In this document: positions 18,210 through 27,767 of the stretch, piece after piece
Position numbering within the stretch: the stretch's first letter is position 1
Layout: every line of letters begins with the position of its first letter
Assembly (NCBI GenBank): GCA_031288795.1
Contig: JAITQS010000004.1
Location: 1 to 43,149 of the forward strand
Source of the DNA: Holosporaceae bacterium
GTDB taxonomy: Bacteria; Pseudomonadota; Alphaproteobacteria; UBA3830
Direction of reading: 5' to 3'
Length of the DNA stretch: 43,149 nt
Program-made: the position numbers and the translations under genes
Notes under the pieces: generated by a model
Database searches by the model: none
Told to the model about the DNA's origin: nothing
The model's input: only the letters and a program-made list of their open reading frames with translations

Positions 18210-19679
18210 TTACACGTAATCCATGAACGCGTGTTTAAGATTGTGGCGATCGCCCGGATTTTCTTCTTTAACTCGAAGAACTTTTTTGCTAAAAGATATT
18301 TCCATTAGCAACTCTAGTTCCTCTGATAATTCAATCTTTTTTTCCGTTTCAGGAACAATGTATTCAAAAATACGATCATACATTTCCAAAGAAAATTTTA
18401 CCATCACATCTTGGTATTTATTATCAACAGTAGGTAGGAACGCCATCGGATCGCTGCCGTGCAAAAATACTGCCGTTTCATTAGTTCTTTCCTTCGCCGT
18501 GAATTCGCTGATTCTATTCGAATCTCCAACTATTGGAATGAAGTTAAACTCTACTTTTTCTTTTATTTTTTTGAAGTTTCCGATATCAAGTGCGTTGAAG
18601 AAATTTATGGTTTCGACGTTATTCGCTATAAAGAAACACTTCCTAAAGTAATCGGCTTCATCTGCCGTTAAGTTTCCAGAATGACATTCGGTAAAGGTTG
18701 CAAACGTATTGGGAATTTTTATTTTGAAGCCAACACGCTTACCTTCATTAACGCCGGAAACCGTTATGGCATAGTAATCTTTTTCAATTTTTATGGAAAC
18801 AATCGGTATTTCTGCATAAAACCAAGTGCAATATTTGTTACCGGCTATGGTTTCCGGAAATTTTTTTCTGTCTGCAATTTTGTATCTTTTGTCTCCTATA
18901 ATTCTGCTACTATTATTGTACACAGGCGAACTTATTTCGATATGTTCAACATCTGTAGGGAAATGCAGAAACATTGTGCTCAGTTTTTTTTTCGTGTAAA
19001 TTTTATGGAAATATGAATCATCAGAGCAGAGGGACGTCATTATTGCGCTTTTTTTTCGTTCATCAAAAAATCTTGGAGCGATTACGCCTATTGCCAAAGG
19101 ATAGGCGCTTCGATCATACCAATCCGTGTATGGTTTGGGAGAATTAGATCGGAGATCATCGCATCCGGTAGCCACTAGTCTTTCAATTAAGTCGGCAATA
19201 TTTATTTTTGAAAGGCAGATGCACATTTGGGGATCTTCAAGAGCTCCATCTAAAACAAATGCCACCGCAGCAGAAAATATTTTGTTGTACAGATCGTTAT
19301 ATGCATCAAACTCAGAAGAGCAACATATTAAATGGTTCACATCTTTACGCGGCAATTCTACGGTTTTTTCTCGACTTCCCCAGGGAATAAATCCGAGCAG
19401 CTTTGTTTTTTCTCTTCTGACCAATGGGAATTGATTTAAATTTGTTACGAATATACTATTTCCCACCAGAGCATCGTGGTCCAATTTAATGCCGTGGTTC
19501 TGAAAAAGTTTAGATTCTTTAGAAATGACCGCGGGGACACAGCCGGCGTTTTTTAGTAGATCAAACTCGGGATGCAGTTTGAGATCCAATCCGTACCTAC
19601 TAAAAAATTTGATAATCTGTTTTTCAAGATCAGGTTTATCCACGTGTTTTACATATACATTTAAATCATATGACATCAA
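18210..19679 (-). CDS. hypothetical protein (489 aa)
   Basis: Long uninterrupted ORF with consistent coding character; no family recognised. Confidence 0.75.
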   Translation of the reverse strand: MMSYDLNVYVKHVDKPDLEKQIIKFFSRYGLDLKLHPEFDLLKNAGCVPAVISKESKLFQNHGIKLDHDALVGNSIFVTNLNQFPLVRREKTKLLGFIPWGSREKTVELPRKDVNHLICCSSEFDAYNDLYNKIFSAAVAFVLDGALEDPQMCICLSKINIADLIERLVATGCDDLRSNSPKPYTDWYDRSAYPLAIGVIAPRFFDERKKSAIMTSLCSDDSYFHKIYTKKKLSTMFLHFPTDVEHIEISSPVYNNSSRIIGDKRYKIADRKKFPETIAGNKYCTWFYAEIPIVSIKIEKDYYAITVSGVNEGKRVGFKIKIPNTFATFTECHSGNLTADEADYFRKCFFIANNVETINFFNALDIGNFKKIKEKVEFNFIPIVGDSNRISEFTAKERTNETAVFLHGSDPMAFLPTVDNKYQDVMVKFSLEMYDRIFEYIVPETEKKIELSEELELLMEISFSKKVLRVKEENPGDRHNLKHAFMDYV

Positions 19680-19769
19680 TTGTTTCTTTCTTTAATAGCG
19701 ATTCAAAAATCAACCCAAACAATCTTTTCGGATTATACACATTTTCGCTGAAAAGACAATGTATCGTAA

Positions 19770-19862
19770 ATACCTTACTACCCTACGGATTAAATAATAA
19801 AACTAAGCCCGGGTCGCGCAGGACATCTTCCACAAAATACCATTTTATCAAAAAATGTCAAA
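19770..19862 (+). repeat. degenerate direct repeat, copy B
   Basis: Related to 17904-18005. Confidence 0.5.
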
Positions 19863-19882
19863 TATAAGTGCATAAAAATTGC

Positions 19883-19911
19883 TTGACTTTTTGTTTTTAT
19901 TGTGATATATT
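19883..19911 (+). promoter_or_regulatory. putative sigma70 promoter
   Basis: TTGACT (19883-19888), 17-nt spacer, TATATT (19906-19911); upstream of the 614-aa secreted protein gene. Confidence 0.55.
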
Positions 19912-20089
19912 TTTTGTATAATCTGAATAGGTTAGATTTTTTAGTTAAGAGAGATAATATGACTACATCTTCTTATGGAACATTTGGGCGTGTTTTATTT
20001 TCAAAATTAATTTACTTTAATGCAAAGGCCGAAGTAACGTAAAGAAAAAACATTCTTTTGATATAATTATTTTAAAATGTCTTAAAAAC

Positions 20090-21934
20090 ATGAGAAAAAT
20101 TATGAAAAAACATATATTAGTGGCTACTATAGCGCTTGCGGTGAGTATATCCTTTCCACTGGGAGCGGAGTTGAGCGAAAACTTTCGCCAAAAAGTAGAT
20201 CAAGACTTGCCGCAGGGAATTGATTTGTCAAAAGGACGCAAACTGCTTCTCGATATTATTTTTGCGCAAAGATTCTTTGGAATTACTGAGTTTAAAAAGA
20301 GAGCAAAAAATCCTGGTCTGCCTTCGGAAGTCAACAGTAGCAGCATCGACGATTCCTCAAAAGATCCAACTACTCAGTTAGTAATTCATTTATTCCCGTC
20401 TGCTTCCACAGGAGACAATCCGCAAGGACAAGGAAGTATAGATCTGAAAGATGATTTACTGAATGCAGCTTTAGTTAGACATTTTTTTGAAATAGTACTT
20501 GAACTTACAGGTTTTATAGATTTGATAGAAAGCTACACTCTGAGTCAAGACCCTCAAGAAAAAACGAAAATTTTCACAAAATTAAAGGAAAAATACCCAG
20601 AATATGCTAAAACCAGCTATACTAAACTATCAGACAACACGCCAAACATAAACAAGATTATTCAAACAGCGTTTAGCGCATCTACGGCATCAACAAAAGC
20701 TCTGTCAGTAATGGAAAAAATAACAAAGAGAGCTGTTGACAGCAACAAACAAAGCAATATATCGCAAGATGTGAAAAACAGAATACGAGCTATTTGTAAA
20801 GATATATACGCATCTATCAGACAAGAGAAACGTGTTATTTCATTAGTAGTGGACATAGCTAAATCGCCAAATATACTGATGTATCCTACTGGCTATACGA
20901 GCGATATAATTAGCGCGTTTGCCTGTAAAATACTTAATGACGATGAGGCAGTGCAAAAAGAATTGACAACACCTACGTCGGAAGTTGCAAAAAAGAAGAT
21001 AAATGAGGGTAATGCTATTTCTGAAGAAAACATTCCTGTTCCATTTGCGGAGGGAAAGCCTATAAGTAACTCTAAAATAAAAGTGACGATACAAGATCAA
21101 GAAATAGAAATTTCTGATTGCGTCGAAACAATGATCAGACAGCTATTAGCTATCGCCTGTAGTAACTCAAAAAAACATTATCAACAGATTGATACTTCTA
21201 AATTTTTCCCGGGCAAACTGAAAACATTTCTCGAAAGCAAAATCAATGAAAAACCAGTTACACCTTGGAGGATGGCAAATGATAGTTCTGATGAATTTAG
21301 AAAAAAATGGGCAATAGTATGTAGCGGGTTTACAAAAGAAGCTAGTTACCGAAGGATTTCGGTTGGATTAATTGCGGATTTGGATAACATTGTTTACGTT
21401 CTTTGGCGCTTAGCAAGGGAGGCCTTTCCTTCTATGAAAATCAATGGTAAAAATCTACCAGATGAAACCCCTAAATCTGAGTACTCCGAAGGAAAAAGCG
21501 ATAGTCAAAAGTTTGACGATATCATAACGTTATTATTTTACATACAGCGTCAAATATTTGGCACTGATTCAATGTTCATAGTGAATACCCCCACTAATTT
21601 TGCTACTTTTCAGGTATCATCAAAATCTGGAAACGTACTCATAAAATGTGAAATTCAAAAAAACACACATACTTTTATAACAGAAGTAAAGAACATAAGG
21701 CCAAGACCCCCTTCTATGGATAAACAGGTAACCAATAATTGGGATGAATTTCCTATTCTTCAATATTATTACGACGTTCAGCACAGTGAGAATGAAGAAA
21801 AAGCTAATAATGCACTCGATAAACTCGATGCATTAGGCTTATGCTTCGCTACTAATAAAAGCCTCCTGTTGAATAATAATATAAAAGAGGAAATAAAGAA
21901 GCGAATCTCAAAAAAGTGGAACCGCACCAGCTAG
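20090..21934 (+). CDS. predicted exported protein (614 aa), unknown function
   Basis: Signal peptide MKKHILVATIALAVSISFPLGAELS; long uninterrupted ORF. Second possible start at 20102. Confidence 0.82.
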   Translation: MRKIMKKHILVATIALAVSISFPLGAELSENFRQKVDQDLPQGIDLSKGRKLLLDIIFAQRFFGITEFKKRAKNPGLPSEVNSSSIDDSSKDPTTQLVIHLFPSASTGDNPQGQGSIDLKDDLLNAALVRHFFEIVLELTGFIDLIESYTLSQDPQEKTKIFTKLKEKYPEYAKTSYTKLSDNTPNINKIIQTAFSASTASTKALSVMEKITKRAVDSNKQSNISQDVKNRIRAICKDIYASIRQEKRVISLVVDIAKSPNILMYPTGYTSDIISAFACKILNDDEAVQKELTTPTSEVAKKKINEGNAISEENIPVPFAEGKPISNSKIKVTIQDQEIEISDCVETMIRQLLAIACSNSKKHYQQIDTSKFFPGKLKTFLESKINEKPVTPWRMANDSSDEFRKKWAIVCSGFTKEASYRRISVGLIADLDNIVYVLWRLAREAFPSMKINGKNLPDETPKSEYSEGKSDSQKFDDIITLLFYIQRQIFGTDSMFIVNTPTNFATFQVSSKSGNVLIKCEIQKNTHTFITEVKNIRPRPPSMDKQVTNNWDEFPILQYYYDVQHSENEEKANNALDKLDALGLCFATNKSLLLNNNIKEEIKKRISKKWNRTS

Positions 21935-22245
21935 AAAAGGCTTGATATAGCGCAATTGCAATCACCAAGTTGTATCAAGAAAAGGTAGGAAAAGTCATGT
22001 GAAGAAATTAATCTCGGATTGCTGCGAAACCAGGAGATTAACATGCCCAAAAGAAGGTATCTTCACATGACCTGCTAGAAACGCAGCAAGAAAAAGCCAT
22101 TGTGCAACGATCTCAAATATCAACCACCTCGAAAGTTTAACACAAATCTCAATGCTTTGCTAAACTCAGATAATCTCTTTACGCAACAGTCTCCAAAATA
22201 TAATAAATTTAGCCTTATATTTTTCGAAAAAAATCGGCAATTTTA

Positions 22246-22274
22246 TTGACTTTTTGTGGTTTTTGTTGTACAGT
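22246..22274 (+). promoter_or_regulatory. putative sigma70 promoter
   Basis: TTGACT, 17-nt spacer, TACAGT; upstream of the proline-rich protein gene. Confidence 0.45.
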
Positions 22275-22309
22275 TGTAGCGTAACCAAGTTTAAAAGGAG
22301 GAAATAAGC

Positions 22310-23080
22310 ATGAAAAAAATGATTGGCTGCATATCAGTCGTTCTAGTCGCGTTGTTTGGATTGTCAGACGTAAATTGCGCGACTGAAGAGGAGGCTTCAT
22401 CACAAGAAACTAAAGTTGATCCAGTCCAGAGTGCCAGGCAAATTATGTCAGCAGCTTTAACAGCGGCAAAAAAGAAAGTTTTAGATAACGCTCCCAATGG
22501 GCCAGAAAAAAATATTGTGAAAAAAACCCTGGAAAACAGCGATATTTACTGTAGAGCATATAATTTATTAATGGAAAATATTTTTGATTTCTATGCTCTC
22601 TGCCTTTCGGTAGTAGAAACTTCTAGAGATGAAAAGAATCAACAAAAAGTGAAAAAAATTCTCGATGCGCTGACAAAAGGTTTAACACCGCAAGAACGAG
22701 AACTGCTACAAAATAGGTGTGTAGACAGATCCTGTTCGCCAGAATCACTTGCGCCATCGAGAACTTTAATCCCAGGAGTGCCGCCACCGCTACCGGATGA
22801 CGAGGCACTACCGCCGCTACCGCCGCCGCCGCTACCGGATGACGAGGCACTACCGCCGCTACCGCCGCCGCCGCTACCGAATTACGAGGCACCACTACCG
22901 CCGCTACCGCTACCGAATGACGAGGCACTACCGCCGCTACCGCCGCCACCGAATGACACTACTGCAAAATCATTGGAGAACGTCGCTGAGAACGCCGCCA
23001 CAAGGGTGACATCACGGGCCACTGAGAGCGCCGCCGCAAGGATGGCATCACCACGGGCCAGAGGGCTGATGATGAGGTAA
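22310..23080 (+). CDS. predicted exported proline-rich repeat protein
   Basis: Signal peptide MKKMIGCISVVLVALFGLSDVNCA; RBS aaaaggagg; repeats LPDDEALPPLPPPP x2, LPNYEAPLPPLP, LPNDEALPPLPPPP. Confidence 0.85.
   Translation: MKKMIGCISVVLVALFGLSDVNCATEEEASSQETKVDPVQSARQIMSAALTAAKKKVLDNAPNGPEKNIVKKTLENSDIYCRAYNLLMENIFDFYALCLSVVETSRDEKNQQKVKKILDALTKGLTPQERELLQNRCVDRSCSPESLAPSRTLIPGVPPPLPDDEALPPLPPPPLPDDEALPPLPPPPLPNYEAPLPPLPLPNDEALPPLPPPPNDTTAKSLENVAENAATRVTSRATESAAARMASPRARGLMMR
22790..22953 (+). repeat. in-frame coding minisatellite (14-aa/42-bp period)
   Basis: Tandem ccgctaccggatgacgaggcactaccgccgctaccgccgccg units, near identical for the first two. Confidence 0.9.
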
Positions 23081-23149
23081 TAATTATGCCGCCCCAGGCG
23101 GAAAAACTGGATCCTCGCTGCGTTTACAAGGATGCGGAAAAGTATGGGA

Positions 23150-23472
23150 TGACGTGAGAGCGGTCCGTTGCTCAGATCCTCATGTACAGGCAATACACTG
23201 CCTGTACAAGGGGATCTAATACCAAATCCAGAAATCGAATGATCAGCACCAGACGGTAATGCGCTCTTATGCAACACTTCTAAAGAACTGGCTGATCAAT
23301 TTATTCTTGAATTTGGTATAATACCAACATTAAATTTACCAATTGTTTTTTTGTAAACGCTGATCAACAGCACCGCGTTACTCGATTTGGGAGAATCAAT
23401 ATCTGAACTTGGTATAAGCAACGGATTTGACGAGGTCGATGGCGAGAAAAAGCCCTGAGGCAACGGTCTTTC
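23150..23472 (+). repeat. rearranged MITE-like element, copy 4
   Basis: 23157-23200 carries the MITE core in reverse orientation (ccgttgctcagatcctcatgtacaggcaatacactgc); 23417-23472 carries agcaacggatttgacgaggtcgatggcgagaaaaagccctgaggcaacggtcttt in forward orientation. Confidence 0.65.
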
Positions 23473-23704
23473 ACCAACTTTGATTGCCCCCGCCAACAGC
23501 GGCATAACTCATTGTAAGGTCAACGAATTTTTCATATTTTGCCGCACTTATGGGCAATCCCTCCCCATTTATGCAACGACCTTTAGATATAGAGGAAAAT
23601 TAGAGCAATACTTTACGCTATCGCTAATGCCCGTTCCACAACCGTCGACAGTTTTTTTCTCTGGTCTTTCTTTTGAAAATTTTTTGGTCTCCGCCCATAT
23701 TTTT

Positions 23705-24973
23705 TTAGAGGTGCCTGATTTTTTTATAAGTACCTATATGTGGATCAAATTTTCGAATAAATTCCTCTATTTTAGGAGCCACATACGCTCTCCATTTGCT
23801 ACCGGAAAAAACTCCGTAATGACCTACCCCTGGCTGCAAATAATGCTCCCGCATGTCGGAGGGAATGCGATTACACATTGCGTGGGCGGCAAAAGTTTGT
23901 CCCGGCGCCGAAATATCGTCTTTTTCGCCCTCGATGGTCAGCAGAGCGCATCTCCTGATGGCAGATGGATTTATGCTCCCTCCCCTATATTTCATTATTT
24001 TTCGCGGCAGCTCATAGGTTTGAAAAATTTTTTCAACCGTCTGAATATAATAGGCGTCGTCCATGTCCAAAACCGACAAATATTCATCATAGAATGTCAC
24101 GTGTTTTTCGATACCTGCTCTATTATTACGGATTTTGTCCTCCAGATACTGGATATGAGCACGATAGTGGGCGTCCGGATTCATATTTATGAAAGCCGTC
24201 AACTGCACAAATCCCGGATACACTCGGCGACCGACTCCTGCGTGTCCTTCCGGCACAATCGTGAGAAAATTCTTCTCAAACCATTCCAGAGAATGACTCT
24301 CCGCCAAGTGATTCACCTGCGTTTTTTTCACTCGCGGATCGATGGGGCCTCCCATGGGAACAATGGTGGCCGGCATGCAGGAATCGTTGGATTCATCCAG
24401 CACCGCCGCCAGAGCTATAACCTGCACCGCAGGCTGACAAACCGCCAATATATGCGAACCGGCCCCTATGTAATGAACAAAATCAATTAAATATGATAAA
24501 TATGTGTCCAGATCAAAACTACCTGCGGACAATGGCACATCCCTCGCTGTTTTCCAATCGGTGATATAAACATCGTGGCGAGGAGCCATTCGTTTTACGG
24601 TATCCCGCAATAAAGTAGCAAAATGTCCGGAAACCGGCGCAATTATGAGTACTTTCGGCTCTTCGCCCTGATTCTCTTTGGTAAAATGAACAAGATCACC
24701 AAAGGGTTTTTTCATAACCGTAGTCTGATATAATTTGACTTTTTGACCATCCACATCAACAAAATCGATGTTAAATTCAGGCTTTTTCACGTAGCGGGTC
24801 GAGCGCTCGTATATGTCCGCAAGCCCCTCCGCAAAGCGAAGAACTCCCGAACTCGCAGTACGTGGATTCGCCTGCAGCGATGATCTTACGCTATGCGCAA
24901 ATTTGCGCATCGGCATCTGCAAATAAGACATCCCATCGAAAAATTCATACATTTGACTGTTGTTAGCATACAT
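23705..24973 (-). CDS. phaZ: polyhydroxyalkanoate (PHB) depolymerase, intracellular
   Basis: MYEFFDGMSYLQMPMRKFAHSV...VLIIAPVSGHFATLLRDTVKRMAPRHDVYITDWKTARDVPLSAGSFDLDTYLSYLIDFV...HILAVCQPAVQVIAL...MGGPIDPRVKKTQVN; start trimmed. Confidence 0.92.
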   Translation of the reverse strand: MYANNSQMYEFFDGMSYLQMPMRKFAHSVRSSLQANPRTASSGVLRFAEGLADIYERSTRYVKKPEFNIDFVDVDGQKVKLYQTTVMKKPFGDLVHFTKENQGEEPKVLIIAPVSGHFATLLRDTVKRMAPRHDVYITDWKTARDVPLSAGSFDLDTYLSYLIDFVHYIGAGSHILAVCQPAVQVIALAAVLDESNDSCMPATIVPMGGPIDPRVKKTQVNHLAESHSLEWFEKNFLTIVPEGHAGVGRRVYPGFVQLTAFINMNPDAHYRAHIQYLEDKIRNNRAGIEKHVTFYDEYLSVLDMDDAYYIQTVEKIFQTYELPRKIMKYRGGSINPSAIRRCALLTIEGEKDDISAPGQTFAAHAMCNRIPSDMREHYLQPGVGHYGVFSGSKWRAYVAPKIEEFIRKFDPHIGTYKKIRHL

Positions 24974-25113
24974 TTTGTTTCCAATTTCCCTGCTTTTTAT
25001 AAATTGTATTTCACAAAAGTTAAGAAAGTTATAATTTTCGCAAAAAAATACAAAAAAATACAAAAAAAAATGACAATAAAAAAAATGTTTGCTAGTGGCC
25101 GCCATCCAAATTT

Positions 25114-25139
25114 GAGACAGTTGCCTAATGAGATTTTTT
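25114..25139 (+). repeat. solo end of the MITE-like family, abutting the tpiA stop codon
   Basis: gagacagttgcctaatgagattttttag. Confidence 0.6.
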
Positions 25140-25824
25140 AGCTCACCATTTTAATTATGTTTTCGAACTCGTCTATCTGCAGACTAGCTCCGCCCACCAG
25201 CACTCCATCAACGCCTTTGATACCCATAATTTCTCCGGCGTTTTTAGCATTGACGGATCCGCCGTACAGTAGCGCAGATCTTGGCAGCTTCTCTTTTAGG
25301 AAACTCACGACGGCTCCAAGCTCACTTGCGGACGGAACAATTCCCGTACCAATGCTCCAAACGGGTTCGTAGGCGAAAATTGTGTCGTTTTGATCACAAT
25401 GCCCAACATAATTTTTTAGCTGATGCCCCAGGACGTCCTTCCAATTGCCGCGCTCCTCCAATTTTTCTCCGACGCAGATAATAGGCTGCAGCGATTGTTT
25501 AACAGCGGCCCTCCATTTTTGGCATATCATTTCGTCCGATTCGTGGAAGATGGCTCTTCGCTCGGAGTGTCCCAACAAGACATAGCCGCATCCCAATTCT
25601 TTCAGTAATTTCGGACTGTTCTCTCCGGTGAATGCGCCGGATTCCTCATAAAAACAATTTTGTGCTCCGATGAAATGCTTGAAATTCTCAAAATTCCCCA
25701 GCAACGCCGCCGGAGGACACACAATTATCTTGGAAATAGCCTCAATTTCATTTAGACGATGCACAAATTGCTTCACCAAAAACACATTTCCATTCATTTT
25801 CCAGTTTGCTACCACAATACTCAT
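25138..25824 (-). CDS. tpiA: triosephosphate isomerase
   Basis: VVANWKMNG, YVLLGHSERRAIFHE, FAYEPVWSIGTG, LLYGGSVNAKNAGEI, GVDGVLVGGASL. Confidence 0.96.
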   Translation of the reverse strand: MSIVVANWKMNGNVFLVKQFVHRLNEIEAISKIIVCPPAALLGNFENFKHFIGAQNCFYEESGAFTGENSPKLLKELGCGYVLLGHSERRAIFHESDEMICQKWRAAVKQSLQPIICVGEKLEERGNWKDVLGHQLKNYVGHCDQNDTIFAYEPVWSIGTGIVPSASELGAVVSFLKEKLPRSALLYGGSVNAKNAGEIMGIKGVDGVLVGGASLQIDEFENIIKMVS

Positions 25825-25912
25825 TATAAAAACTTTCTATTTAGACTTGCTCAGCGCAACAACAGCTAATAATATAGCAACATATGCACATACGCTATTA
25901 TAAGGACAGATT

Positions 25913-27559
25913 ATGTTAGAATTTATTCGAAAATATTCCGGATCTCCACTAATAAAATTTTTTTTGGGAATTCTGGCTTTTACCTTTGTTTTTTGCTTCG
26001 GTATCATGGATATCATTAGAAAATATACCGGAAAAGATTATCTGGTTAAAATCGGAAACGTTAGAATAACACCGACGCTGTTTCGGATAGAAAAAGCTAA
26101 AAGAATCCATATGATGCGCAATACCCAAAAAAACATTGATGAAAAAGAGGAGACTACCAACCTACTAAGTAGTATCATTAGTGAAAACGTGGTTAATCTC
26201 GCAGCATCCGACTTCGGATTCATAGTTTCAGACGACTCCATCAAAACCTACATAAGCGGTATGCATATGTTTCGGGATGACAAGGGATATTTCCGCAAAG
26301 ACCTGCTCCGATCATTTCTGCAAACGGTTGGTATTTCTGAAAATATGTTCATCGAGCTTTCCCGTAAAGACATAAAAAGCCTACTCATTAGATTCCCATT
26401 TGTGTATATTTCCACTATAAATGAGCAGGATTACTACACCAAAGCCATGATGGAAAAAAGAAATATAGTAATAGCAAGATTGAGACCTCGATCATTTATT
26501 ATCAGGGAGAATCCGTCCCGGGAGCAGTTGGAGGAGTTTTATGCGGAAAATCCAGATCTATTTTCCGCCGAAGAGCGGAGGTCATTTCGCATTCTTGAGC
26601 TGAAAGAATCGAGTTTGGAAAAAAAAGTTAATGTTTCCGAAGATGAAAAAAAAGATTACTATGAAATGTATGCCGATAAGGATTCCAAAAGCTACGAGGA
26701 ATCTGCCCAGGAAATCGAAGATGAATTGCGGCAGGAAAAGCTGCAAAAGTTAACAGATCAGGTAATACGAGATCTGGAAGATACCATCACCGGCGGCGCT
26801 GGCATCGACGAGGTCGCCGAGAAATTCAATCTGAAGATTATAACCGTAAAAAATGTCGATATGTTCAATAAAGACGAGAAGGGCGCAGAAGTATCACCGC
26901 CGAAATACGGCTCCGATGCCGCCGCCGTCGCATTTTCCACCGACGACGGTACCGATAGCGCTGTATCCGAGAGCATAGGCGACGACGGTAAAAAAGTATT
27001 TTGGCTCGTACACGTCGATGAAATAATCCCAAAACATGTGGAAGAATTTGCCAAAATCTCCGAAAAAGTTGAGGAAGAATGGACCCTGCGAAAACAAAAG
27101 GAAATGGCCAAAGAAACGGCGTTAGCTTTTGTGGAACAAGCCAAATCTGGCGTTAAGCTGTCGCAGGTTGTTTCCCAAAAAGGATACGCCACCATAGTCA
27201 CACCTCTATTTGATCGAGACGGAAAGATCGCCAACGAAAAAAACGATTTCAAATTTCCCAATGTGATATCAGCGCTATATGGAGAAGTTTTTCAGCAGCT
27301 GAAAAATGACGTTGGTTACACAGAAATCGACGATTCCTTTGTGGTATATCAGGTGAACGACATCGTTTATCCTGACGTGATCGATCAAGATAGCGAAGAT
27401 AAATACCTGGGGGCTCTGATCCGGGAGTTCGCAGACGATATGTACCAGCAATTGGTTGGATATTTGTCGAAGGAAAAATATGAAGTGAAAGTAAATTATG
27501 AAATGCTGAACGAATCCCAGGAAAACATTAGTCTGGACCAGCTGGCCGACTTTTTTTAG
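25913..27559 (+). CDS. PpiD/SurA-type periplasmic folding factor (SurA_N-like, degenerate rotamase)
   Basis: MLEFIRKYSGSPLIKFFLGILAFTFVFCFGIMDIIRKYTGKDYLVKIGNVRITPTLFRIEK is the PpiD-type membrane anchor plus SurA_N arrangement. Confidence 0.82.
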   Translation: MLEFIRKYSGSPLIKFFLGILAFTFVFCFGIMDIIRKYTGKDYLVKIGNVRITPTLFRIEKAKRIHMMRNTQKNIDEKEETTNLLSSIISENVVNLAASDFGFIVSDDSIKTYISGMHMFRDDKGYFRKDLLRSFLQTVGISENMFIELSRKDIKSLLIRFPFVYISTINEQDYYTKAMMEKRNIVIARLRPRSFIIRENPSREQLEEFYAENPDLFSAEERRSFRILELKESSLEKKVNVSEDEKKDYYEMYADKDSKSYEESAQEIEDELRQEKLQKLTDQVIRDLEDTITGGAGIDEVAEKFNLKIITVKNVDMFNKDEKGAEVSPPKYGSDAAAVAFSTDDGTDSAVSESIGDDGKKVFWLVHVDEIIPKHVEEFAKISEKVEEEWTLRKQKEMAKETALAFVEQAKSGVKLSQVVSQKGYATIVTPLFDRDGKIANEKNDFKFPNVISALYGEVFQQLKNDVGYTEIDDSFVVYQVNDIVYPDVIDQDSEDKYLGALIREFADDMYQQLVGYLSKEKYEVKVNYEMLNESQENISLDQLADFF

Positions 27560-27577
27560 AAAAAAGACAGCGCTATG

Positions 27578-27619
27578 GCAATCCAGATTTTTTTCTGCGG
27601 AATTCTGGATTGCGTTTTT
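27578..27619 (+). terminator. rho-independent terminator
   Basis: Perfect 10-bp stem GCAATCCAGA / TCTGGATTGC followed by GTTTTT, just after the ppiD-like stop. Confidence 0.8.
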
Positions 27620-27767
27620 GCAACGATCTCGGAGAGCTACGATTTTGTCCTGAAAGTCTGCTATTTTTTTAGAAAACGAGTAGGAGAGACTGTTGCATCT
27701 CTGCTGTTGATGTTTCTGAATTTTGTATATAGAATAGTTATTATTAAGTAAGTTGGATTATAGATTT

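Noticed and set aside
22797-23009. ORF encoding MTRHYRRYRRRRYRMTRH repeats
   Set aside because: Out-of-frame reading of the proline-rich minisatellite; the in-frame ORF has a signal peptide and RBS.
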